From contig JAGTVF010000161.1 of NCBI GenBank assembly GCA_018224315.1, forward strand, positions 1 to 5,667: 5,667 bases of DNA, written 5' to 3'. A program made the translations under genes and the position numbers. Under the pieces are notes generated by a model that ran no database searches, was not told the origin of the DNA, and saw only the letters and a list, made by a program, of their open reading frames with translations. Every line of letters begins with the position of its first letter. The stretch's first letter is position 1. The DNA comes from Desulfobacterales bacterium. Its GTDB lineage: Bacteria > Desulfobacterota > Desulfobacteria > Desulfobacterales > Desulfosalsimonadaceae. Positions 1-5,018 of the stretch are shown here, in pieces.

Positions 1-301
1 GGTCTCCGCCTTACAAGGCACCGGCATTGACGCATTAAAACAGCGCATCGTGGATTTGGTTTTTTCATCCGTGACCAGGGCCGGAAATGGGTTTATCCCA
101 AACTGGCGTCAGAAATGCCGGCTCGACCAGGCCGCAGAGGCGATTTCCAATGTGATATCCGGCCTGGAGAACCAGCGACTGCCTGAACTGATTGCAATTG
201 ATCTGCATGAAGCGATTTCGGCCATTGATGAAATCACCGGCCAGCATGTTGAGACCGATGTGCTTGATGAGATTTTCAGTCGTTATTGTGTGGGCAAATA
301 A
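1..301 (+). CDS. mnmE: tRNA modification GTPase MnmE (TrmE), C-terminal part
   Basis: Only the last 99 codons are present, read from base 2; the 5' part lies outside the window and the full protein is usually about 450-460 residues. MnmE works with MnmG to place the (carboxymethyl)aminomethyl group on wobble U34 of certain tRNAs, in the cytoplasm. The fragment opens with VSALQGTGIDAL, which fits the G5 (SA-type) loop at the end of the G domain. A helical C-terminal domain follows, and the protein ends in FSRYCVGK, the family's signature C-terminal C-x-G-K motif carrying the conserved cysteine. The reading frame is intact to TAA at 299-301. In many bacteria mnmE lies close to oriC, often beside mnmG, rsmG and parAB. 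Here the next gene is instead a YkgJ-family gene, with a parS site between. Identification is firm from the C-terminus and the G5 loop. Confidence 0.95.
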   Translation, partial: VSALQGTGIDALKQRIVDLVFSSVTRAGNGFIPNWRQKCRLDQAAEAISNVISGLENQRLPELIAIDLHEAISAIDEITGQHVETDVLDEIFSRYCVGK

Positions 302-302
302 T

Positions 303-324
303 AATTGTTTCACGTGAAACAATT
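303..324. other. parS site 1 (ParB-binding centromere-like site)
   Basis: The 16-mer TGTTTCACGTGAAACA at 306-321 is a perfect palindrome and matches the conserved bacterial parS consensus (TGTTNCACGTGAAACA). Perfect symmetry extends 3 bp on each side, giving 22 bp (303-324). ParB loads here as a CTP-dependent clamp and spreads, and ParA and SMC then act in origin segregation; this is established for the site, not shown by the window. The site starts right after the mnmE stop and lies upstream of the chosen ykgJ start, so it is intergenic. Confidence 0.95.
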
Positions 325-334
325 GAATCCATTT

Positions 335-360
335 TTGACAAACATCAAGCAATGTATAAA
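335..360 (+). promoter_or_regulatory. possible weak promoter for the ykgJ-like gene
   Basis: A perfect TTGACA (335-340) and a TATAAA (355-360, preceded directly by TG) lie just downstream of parS 1. The spacing is only 14 bp, shorter than the usual 16-18, so this is a weak candidate. Read-through from mnmE is an equally good source of transcript, since no terminator is visible between the two genes. Confidence 0.25.
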
Positions 361-381
361 GCTTTTAAGGAGGATATCGTA

Positions 382-1056
382 ATGAAGTTTGATGCAGGTG
401 AATTTTTTAAAACATATGAAGCCCTGGCCCAAAAGGCGGATGAGGCCTTTTTGCGGATTAAGCAGGCATATCCCCAGGAGGTGGTTTGCGAGCCCGGGTG
501 CACGGATTGCTGTTTTGCGCTTTTTGATTTGACCCTTATTGAGGCCATGTACCTGAATCATCAATTTAACGCCAATTTTTCAGGGGAAGCACGCAGCAAT
601 CTTCTTGAAAAAGCCAATCAGGCAGACCGGAAAATTTACAAGCGCAAACGGGATGCCTACCGGCAAACGCAGAAAGGCGAAGATGAAACCCGTATTGTTG
701 AGGAAATGGCAAAAGAGCGGATTCGCTGCCCTTTGCTGAATGAATCCGATCGTTGTGATCTGTATCCGTATCGGCCCATTGCCTGCCGGATTTACGGGGC
801 GCCTTTGTCCATTGGCGGCCAGGGTCGTACCTGCGGAAAGACCGGATTTCAGGCCGGCCAGCAATACACCACAATTAACATGGATGCCATTCACGATCAG
901 CTGCTGCGGATATCCGCGGAAATGGTTAAGGCAATGGGCTCCCGGCACGTAAAAATGGCTGATGTTTTGGTGCCGGTTTCCATGGCCCTGATTACTGACT
1001 ATAACGAAGAATACTTGGGGATCGCTTCTGCAGAAGCCGATTCGGAACAGAAATAA
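382..1056 (+). CDS. YkgJ-family cysteine-cluster protein (putative Zn/Fe-chelating)
   Basis: This is a 224-aa protein of the YkgJ / CxxCxxCC family (PF03692), proposed to bind zinc or an iron-sulfur cluster; no reaction is established. Residues 36-44 carry the signature Cys cluster C-x3-C-x2-CC (C36, C40, C43, C44). A second set follows: C116 in RCPLL, C125 in RCDLYPYRP, C135 in ACRIYG, and C151. The blocks CPLL...C-x-LYPYRP-x-CR-x-YG are typical of the family. There is no signal peptide or membrane segment, so a cytoplasmic location is expected. I chose the ATG at 382 because TAAGGAGG (366-373) sits 8 nt upstream. The frame stays open back to a TTG at 286, but that start would overlap mnmE and translate through parS 1. 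The 123-aa gene follows after 25 bp, suggesting one transcript. The family call is firm; the function is unknown. Confidence 0.88.
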   Translation: MKFDAGEFFKTYEALAQKADEAFLRIKQAYPQEVVCEPGCTDCCFALFDLTLIEAMYLNHQFNANFSGEARSNLLEKANQADRKIYKRKRDAYRQTQKGEDETRIVEEMAKERIRCPLLNESDRCDLYPYRPIACRIYGAPLSIGGQGRTCGKTGFQAGQQYTTINMDAIHDQLLRISAEMVKAMGSRHVKMADVLVPVSMALITDYNEEYLGIASAEADSEQK

Positions 1057-1081
1057 CCAACTTGATTGTACGGGGAATGTT

Positions 1082-1453
1082 ATGGAACTCAGCGAAAAGG
1101 AAAAAGACACCCTGAAAAAGGCCATATATGACAGTATGGCGCCAAGGCGCCAGAAACACATCATGAAAAAGGGGTATGAACGGTGGGACCCGTTTGCCGG
1201 ACCCAAAGATCCCCTGGACATGCGCATGGATCGCAGTCGCCGCACCATGAATGATTTGATCCGCGAATTTTTTCAGACATGGGATATTTCTGACCACGGC
1301 CATGATTACCGAAAGGGCGCCATGGAGCTATGCCTCGGGATTATCAACGAGGATGAGCGCTATCTGGGCATGTTTGACTTTGCGTGCTGGTACAGACAGC
1401 TGCTGGACAGGGAAGGGTTTGAAAAGCAGAAAAACGCCCCGGATACCCCGTAG
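1082..1453 (+). CDS. conserved-looking hypothetical protein, 123 aa
   Basis: I do not recognise the family. The protein is small, highly charged and soluble, with no signal peptide, membrane helix or metal-binding cysteine pattern (only C84 and C102). The N-terminal ~30 residues are rich in Lys/Glu and likely helical. A Pro/Gly-rich stretch (about 34-46, WDPFAGPKDP) links to an Arg-rich helix (about 48-68, LDMRMDRSRRTMNDLIREF) and an aromatic C-terminal part (FDFACWYRQLL, about 98-108). The ATG has a GGGGA Shine-Dalgarno-like run 5 nt upstream, slightly close. The frame is clean and the gene follows the ykgJ-like gene by 25 bp, so co-transcription is likely. It converges on the small membrane protein gene 26 bp away, with no terminator seen between. 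I am confident it is a real gene because of its position, RBS and protein-like composition. The role is unknown. Confidence 0.75.
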   Translation: MELSEKEKDTLKKAIYDSMAPRRQKHIMKKGYERWDPFAGPKDPLDMRMDRSRRTMNDLIREFFQTWDISDHGHDYRKGAMELCLGIINEDERYLGMFDFACWYRQLLDREGFEKQKNAPDTP

Positions 1454-1479
1454 GATCTTTTGGCCGGCAGCGGCACTGG

Positions 1480-1674
1480 TTATTTCTGAACAAGCCATGC
1501 GATCACCGGAAGGCTTAAGGCAAGAAGGATCAGCAGTCCGGGAATGGAAACATACGGTGTATACCAGGGTTTTTTTTCAATTTTGGCCTTTTTTACTTCT
1601 GATAAAAACCAGTTGCCTATAATGCCGGCTGCAAGCAGCATGGCCGCAGCTTTGATCAGTACTGCAACAGTCAA
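1480..1674 (-). CDS. small two-helix membrane protein, 64 aa
   Basis: I recognise no family. Two hydrophobic segments (about residues 3-24 and 43-62) flank a basic loop holding KKAKIEKK. By the positive-inside rule this gives a hairpin with both ends outside the cytoplasm and the loop inside. There is no cleavable signal peptide and no cysteine. The start is TTG at 1674-1672, chosen because a strong Shine-Dalgarno (GAGGAGGG, 1688-1681) lies 6 nt upstream; no in-frame ATG offers a better start. The gene stands alone on the - strand, converges on the 123-aa gene, and has its own candidate sigma-70-type promoter upstream. Perfect SD spacing, two clean TM segments and an isolated promoter together support a real gene. 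Its function cannot be inferred. Confidence 0.72.
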   Translation of the reverse strand: MTVAVLIKAAAMLLAAGIIGNWFLSEVKKAKIEKKPWYTPYVSIPGLLILLALSLPVIAWLVQK

Positions 1675-1726
1675 TTGGATCCCTCCTCTTTGTTGAAAAT
1701 GGCTGTCTTTGTTTCAAAAGTCAGTC

Positions 1727-1755
1727 ATTTTCATTTAAAGTTCCGCTTTTGTCAA
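1727..1755 (-). promoter_or_regulatory. candidate promoter of the 64-aa membrane protein gene
   Basis: On the - strand a perfect -35 TTGACA (1755-1750) is followed after 17 bp by GAAAAT (1732-1727, 4 of 6 matches to TATAAT). Transcription would start near 1720 and give a leader of about 46 nt before the TTG start, including the strong SD. The perfect -35 and ideal spacing support it; the -10 is mediocre. Confidence 0.45.
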
Positions 1756-1910
1756 GTTTGTTGATACAATAATGGCTGCCTTTGCAGGTCTCTTGCCCAT
1801 TCCGGTCAGGCCCAACACGGCAGAAAAGAGCGTGTGCTTGTTTTGGGCTTTCGCAGGCTGTCGGCAAGCAGAGTGCGACTGGCGCAGGAAAGCAACCTTT
1901 CCGGATTTGG
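1756..1910. other. gene-free stretch with a possible long imperfect hairpin
   Basis: I find no convincing gene between the 64-aa gene's promoter and the long palindrome. The open frames here lack ribosome binding sites and simply run through parS 2. By eye, one strand can fold into an extended hairpin. Bases 1789-1797 (TCTCTTGCC) pair with 1863-1872 with one bulged C. Inside, GCCCAA (1810-1815) pairs with TTGGGC (1843-1848), and CACG (1816-1819) with CGTG (1831-1834). It could be a small RNA or an untranslated part of the nrd transcript, or chance pairing. It matches no RNA family I know. Confidence 0.3.
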
Positions 1911-1956
1911 CCGGAACCCTCTTGTTGTTTCACGTGAAACAACAAGAGGGTTCCGG
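1911..1956. repeat. 46-bp perfect palindrome without spacer, centred on parS 2
   Basis: Bases 1911-1933 are the exact reverse complement of 1934-1956: 23-bp arms and no central spacer. The outer arms are GC-rich (CCGGAACCCT) and the centre is the parS 16-mer. Symmetry breaks at 1910/1957 (G/G), then resumes for 5 bp further out (CGGAT 1902-1906 with ATCCG 1960-1964). As RNA it would form a very stable hairpin on either strand, 58 bp past the nrdG stop. There is no U-tract on either side, so it is not a classical intrinsic terminator. Confidence 0.95.
1926..1941. other. parS site 2 (ParB-binding site)
   Basis: The 16-mer TGTTTCACGTGAAACA is identical to parS 1. The two centres are exactly 1620 bp apart and share an 18-bp core (TTGTTTCACGTGAAACAA). 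Two perfect sites this close together support an origin-proximal parS cluster used by ParB/ParA/SMC. Site 2 is intergenic, between nrdG and the 64-aa membrane protein gene. Confidence 0.95.
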
Positions 1957-2013
1957 GTGATCCGATCAGGGCCGTGGTTTGCAGGGAGATGAAAGGGGCA
2001 AAGAAAAAGCAAC

Positions 2014-2709
2014 CTATCGGATGATGGCTTTTTTGACATATCCGGCCATGATGGTTTGGAACTCGTCTATTTGGGCATCCGAAGGGACCCTTTTCTGGCC
2101 GGTAAAAAAATTCGGATTCAGAACTTTTTTGTTTTGAACATGCTGAAAAGCGTGGAGATCGGCTCCTGTAACCAATTCCGCCATGGCTTTTACGGTTTCA
2201 CGGGTTGTCAGGGGGGAAACGCAGGTTGTCCGGAATTCGTGGGCAAGCCCGGATTCAAGAATGATTTGAACAGAGCTGCGCAGCGCGGCAGCGTCGGCCT
2301 GGTGCGCAATATATTGGTTATAGAGTTCTGGGTCGGTTTTGATATCCATGGCCAGATAATCCACAAGCCTGTTTTCCACAAGGTCCTGGATCACTTCCGG
2401 GCGGCTACCGTTGGTGTCGAGCTTCACAAGAAATCCCATGGACTGGAGATCAGCGCAAAATCCCCCCAGATCCGGGTGAAGGGTGGGTTCCCCGCCGGAA
2501 ATGACCACCCCGTCAAGGTATTTCTGCCGGGAGACCAGAAAATCCATAATCTCGTCTCTGGAAAGGTGCCGGGTGTCCGGGCCGGTGACGGCCAGTTCCG
2601 GGTTGTGGCAGTACGGGCACCGGAAATTGCACCCGGCCGTAAAAATCACGCAGCTGATATGCGGCGGATAATCGATTAAAGAGTACTTGAGCAGGCCGCC
2701 TATATGCAT
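2014..2709 (-). CDS. nrdG: anaerobic ribonucleotide reductase activating protein NrdG (radical SAM)
   Basis: This 231-aa radical SAM enzyme reductively cleaves S-adenosylmethionine at a [4Fe-4S] cluster and abstracts hydrogen from the C-terminal glycine of NrdD, creating its glycyl radical. The signature C-x3-C-x2-C is at C27, C31 and C34 (AGCNFRCPYCHNPEL). The SAM-contacting GGEPT lies at 72-76. The N-terminus GGLLKYSLIDYP is typical of the pyruvate-formate-lyase-activase-like NrdG type, which is longer than the ~150-aa E. coli form. A later LDTNGSRP block and an AMDIKTD block fit the same fold. The ATG start keeps the conserved N-terminus; its SD is weak (GGA about 10 nt upstream). That fits translation as the second gene of an operon, 62 bp after nrdD. 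No separate promoter is evident in that gap. The identity is firm, supported by the adjacent nrdD. Confidence 0.95.
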   Translation of the reverse strand: MHIGGLLKYSLIDYPPHISCVIFTAGCNFRCPYCHNPELAVTGPDTRHLSRDEIMDFLVSRQKYLDGVVISGGEPTLHPDLGGFCADLQSMGFLVKLDTNGSRPEVIQDLVENRLVDYLAMDIKTDPELYNQYIAHQADAAALRSSVQIILESGLAHEFRTTCVSPLTTRETVKAMAELVTGADLHAFQHVQNKKVLNPNFFTGQKRVPSDAQIDEFQTIMAGYVKKAIIR

Positions 2710-2771
2710 TTTCAGTTTATCCGCTGTAGAGCTTGATTCAAGGTTTTGTTTCCAACGAAGACAAGCCGTTT

Positions 2772-4865
2772 TCAGGAAGCCACCTGAAAGGTCTGCCGCA
2801 TGTTAAACTCGCACTGTTTGCCGTTATTCCACTGATGTACCGGCCGCAGATACCCGACAACCCGGGAATAGACCTCGGCTGGCTGGTCACACGCAGGACA
2901 TTTTTCGTGATAACCGCTGATGTAGCCGTGGCTCGGGCACACGCTGAAGGTGGGAGAAATGGTAAAATAAGGCATGCGAAAGTTTTCCGTGACCTTGCGG
3001 ACCAGATTCTTTGCGGATTCAAACTGGACCATCTGCTCGCCAAGGAAGATGTGAAACACAGTGCCGCCGGTGTACCGGGTCTGCAGATCATCCTGGAGTT
3101 CCAGTGCTTCAAACACATCATCCGTATAATTGACCGGCAACTGGCTGGAGTTGGTGTAAAACGGATCCGCTCCCTGGTTAAATTCTGTTTCATTTGCGCA
3201 AATCACGTCTGAAAAAGCCTTTTTGTCCAGCATGGCCAGCCTGTAGGCGGTTCCTTCGCCAGGGGTTGCCTCAAGGTTGTAAAATTCCCCGGTTTCCTCC
3301 TGGAGTTGTTCAATGGTGCTGCGCATGTAATCCAGGACATCCACGGCAAACTGCCGGCCTTCATCAGTGCCGATATCGGTGCCGAACAGGTTGATGCAGG
3401 CCTCGTTCATGCCGATTAATCCAATGGTGGAGAAATGGTTGGTCCAATAGGCCCCGCTCTGATCCTTGATGGCTCGCAGATAAAATTTTGAATAGGGATA
3501 CAGGCTCTGCTCGGTGAATTTTTCCAGAACTTTGCGTTTGATGGTCAGGCTCTGGGCGGCAATCTGCATCTGCTGATGAAGCCGGGAAAGGAAATCGTCC
3601 CGATTCTCAGAAAGGTAGCCGATTCTGGGCAGGTTGACCGTGACCACGCCGATGGAGCCGGTCAAAGGGTTGGCCCCGAAAAGTCCGCCGCCTCTTTTTT
3701 TTAGCTCACGGTTATCCAGGCGCAGCCGGCAGCACATGGATCTGGCGTCTTCCGGCGACATATCCGAGTTGACAAAGTTGGAAAAATACGGGATTCCGTA
3801 TTTGCCTGTCATTTTCCAGATATTGTCCAGATTGGGATTGTCCCAGTCAAAATCCGCGGTGATGTTGTAGGTGGGAATGGGAAAGGTAAACACGCGGCCC
3901 TTGGCATCGCCTTCCATCATGACTTCGGCAAAGGCACGGTTAAACGTGTCCATTTCCTCCTGGAACTGTCCGTAGGTTTCCGGCTGCATTTGTCCGCCGA
4001 GGATCACGGGGGTGTCTTTTAGCATTTTGGGCACGTTTAAGTCCATTGTAATGTTGGTAAACGGAGTTTGAAACCCAACCCGGGTGGGAATGTTGATGTT
4101 GAAGACAAATTCCTGGAGCGCCTGCTTGACTTCCTTGTAGGAAAGATCATCATAGCGGATAAACGGGGCCAGCAGGGTATCGAAATTGGACACGGCCTGG
4201 GCGCCGGCCGCTTCTCCCTGAAGGGTGTAGAAAAAATTGACCACCTGGCCCAGGGCTGAGCGCAGGTGCTTGGGCGGGGCGCTTTCCACCTTGCCCGGAA
4301 CACCCATGAAGCCGACCTGTAAAAGATCCTGCAGGTCCCAGCCAACGCAGTAGACCGACAGCAGGCTCAGGTCATGAATGTGGAGATCTCCGTTTTTATG
4401 GGCATTGCGCACTTCGTGAGGATAAATCCGGTTCAGCCAGTACTCGGCGGTGACATCAGAGGAAATATAGTTGTTGAGCCCCTGGAGGGAGAAGCTCATA
4501 TTGCTGTTTTCCTTGATCTTCCAGTCCATCTTCTGGACGTAGTTCTCAACGAGTTCCACATTTGCCCGGGTGGTAATATTGCGGATCTGAGCGTGCTGTT
4601 CCCGGTATAAGATGTAGGACTTGGCGGATTTGTGAAAAGGCGATTCAATCAGGACCCGTTCAACAATATCCTGAATTTCCTCAACCTCCGGCGGGGACGG
4701 AAGCTGCATCTCATGGGCAAGGGTCAGGACGCGAAGCATTAGCTTTTTTGCCATTGACTCGTCGAATTCGTTGGTGGCGCTGCCGGCCTTGGCAATGGCT
4801 GCGGTGATTTTGGATGCATCAAAAGAAGCAACTCTGCCGTTTCGCTTCTTAATGTGTGTGAACAT
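2772..4865 (-). CDS. nrdD: class III anaerobic ribonucleoside-triphosphate reductase NrdD
   Basis: This 697-aa oxygen-sensitive enzyme reduces ribonucleoside triphosphates to deoxynucleotides by glycyl-radical chemistry. An N-terminal ATP-cone (about 3-95, starting IKKRNGRVASFDASKI) senses ATP/dATP. The catalytic barrel shows QGEAAGAQAVSNFDTLLAPF (215-234), a CCR motif at 378-380 with the likely thiyl-radical cysteine (C379, by analogy), and NLEATPGEGTAYR (530-542). A C-terminal zinc site is C643-x2-H646 with C656-x2-C659. The glycyl radical site is RVVGY with Gly671, followed by the RPVHQWNNGK tail, which resembles the Thermotoga-type enzyme more than E. coli NrdD. The ATG at 4865 is preferred: AAAGGGGG lies 7 nt upstream, and protein homology starts there. 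An upstream in-frame TTG at 4934 sits at the promoter's start point and is unlikely. NrdG is encoded downstream, and NrdR boxes overlap the promoter. All key residues appear intact. Confidence 0.97.
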   Translation of the reverse strand: MFTHIKKRNGRVASFDASKITAAIAKAGSATNEFDESMAKKLMLRVLTLAHEMQLPSPPEVEEIQDIVERVLIESPFHKSAKSYILYREQHAQIRNITTRANVELVENYVQKMDWKIKENSNMSFSLQGLNNYISSDVTAEYWLNRIYPHEVRNAHKNGDLHIHDLSLLSVYCVGWDLQDLLQVGFMGVPGKVESAPPKHLRSALGQVVNFFYTLQGEAAGAQAVSNFDTLLAPFIRYDDLSYKEVKQALQEFVFNINIPTRVGFQTPFTNITMDLNVPKMLKDTPVILGGQMQPETYGQFQEEMDTFNRAFAEVMMEGDAKGRVFTFPIPTYNITADFDWDNPNLDNIWKMTGKYGIPYFSNFVNSDMSPEDARSMCCRLRLDNRELKKRGGGLFGANPLTGSIGVVTVNLPRIGYLSENRDDFLSRLHQQMQIAAQSLTIKRKVLEKFTEQSLYPYSKFYLRAIKDQSGAYWTNHFSTIGLIGMNEACINLFGTDIGTDEGRQFAVDVLDYMRSTIEQLQEETGEFYNLEATPGEGTAYRLAMLDKKAFSDVICANETEFNQGADPFYTNSSQLPVNYTDDVFEALELQDDLQTRYTGGTVFHIFLGEQMVQFESAKNLVRKVTENFRMPYFTISPTFSVCPSHGYISGYHEKCPACDQPAEVYSRVVGYLRPVHQWNNGKQCEFNMRQTFQVAS

Positions 4866-4938
4866 AAGTGAGCCCCCTTTGTAAATGCTTTTGGGAAATA
4901 TGGATGAGCGTTGATGGTACCGTATGACTGACAAACAA

Positions 4939-4968
4939 AATATATAACAATATATTGTTATGTGTCAA
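4939..4968 (-). promoter_or_regulatory. nrdD-nrdG promoter (sigma-70 type)
   Basis: On the - strand a perfect -35 TTGACA (4968-4963) and a -10 TATATT (4944-4939, 5 of 6) are separated by 18 bp. Transcription should start near 4932, giving a leader of about 67 nt to the nrdD ATG. The spacer is almost entirely an 18-bp palindrome (4944-4961), so a repressor bound there would block RNA polymerase directly. Confidence 0.75.
4944..4961. promoter_or_regulatory. NrdR box 1 (proximal operator of nrdDG)
   Basis: This is a perfect 18-bp palindrome, ATAACAATATATTGTTAT. Its core CAATATATTG (4948-4957) matches the known NrdR-box core CWATATATWG at all ten positions; the outer bases differ from the usual ACA/TGT. 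NrdR is the ATP/dATP-sensing repressor of ribonucleotide reductase genes. The box occupies the -35/-10 spacer of the nrdD promoter. The nrdR gene itself is not in the window. Confidence 0.8.
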
Positions 4969-4974
4969 ACAAAA

Positions 4975-4990
4975 AATCTATATATGGTAT
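4975..4990. promoter_or_regulatory. NrdR box 2 (distal, degenerate operator of nrdDG)
   Basis: CTATATATGG (4978-4987) matches the CWATATATWG core at nine of ten positions. Its centre is 30 bp from the centre of box 1, about three helical turns, close to the tandem arrangement characteristic of NrdR sites. It lies just upstream of the -35. It is weaker than box 1 and would not stand on its own. Confidence 0.65.
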
Positions 4991-5018
4991 CTTGGCTGAA
5001 AAACAACAGATAGGTGGA

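Noticed and set aside
286..381. N-terminal extension of the ykgJ-like protein from a TTG at 286
   Set aside because: It overlaps the end of mnmE, translates parS 1 (giving VSRET), and has no SD. The ATG at 382 has a perfect SD 8 nt upstream.
1454..1479. Terminator between the convergent 123-aa and 64-aa genes
   Set aside because: Only a 4-bp GCCG/CGGC stem nearby and no stem followed by a T-run on either strand.
1780..1880. Signal recognition particle RNA, suggested by GGTCAGG
   Set aside because: The conserved GGAA loop and the AGCAG side of the apical helix are absent.
1721..1960. Open frames on both strands across the gene-free stretch (for example 74 aa on - and 62 aa on +)
   Set aside because: There is no ribosome binding site and the sequence is not protein-like. 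Their FHVKQ/VSRET segments are merely translated parS.
301..2013. oriC in the intergenic regions
   Set aside because: I see no TTATCCACA-type DnaA-box cluster and no AT-rich unwinding repeats. The origin is expected nearby but outside the window.
1889..2015. 10-bp direct repeat AAAGCAACCT at 1889-1898 and 2006-2015 flanking the long palindrome, considered as a mobile-element footprint
   Set aside because: The spacing is asymmetric, there are no terminal inverted repeats or transposase, and the second copy overlaps the end of nrdG. Probably coincidence.
2195..2205. Half of a parS-like sequence (GTTTCACG) inside nrdG
   Set aside because: Only one half matches, the second half diverges, and it lies in well-explained coding sequence, so chance is likely.
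2056..2679. 207-aa open frame on the + strand antisense to nrdG
   Set aside because: It is fully opposite a clear radical SAM gene, has no SD, and is a codon-structure shadow.
4866..4934. 23-residue N-terminal extension of NrdD from a TTG at 4934
   Set aside because: The codon lies at the predicted transcription start and lacks an SD. The ATG at 4865 has a good SD and begins exactly at the ATP-cone homology.
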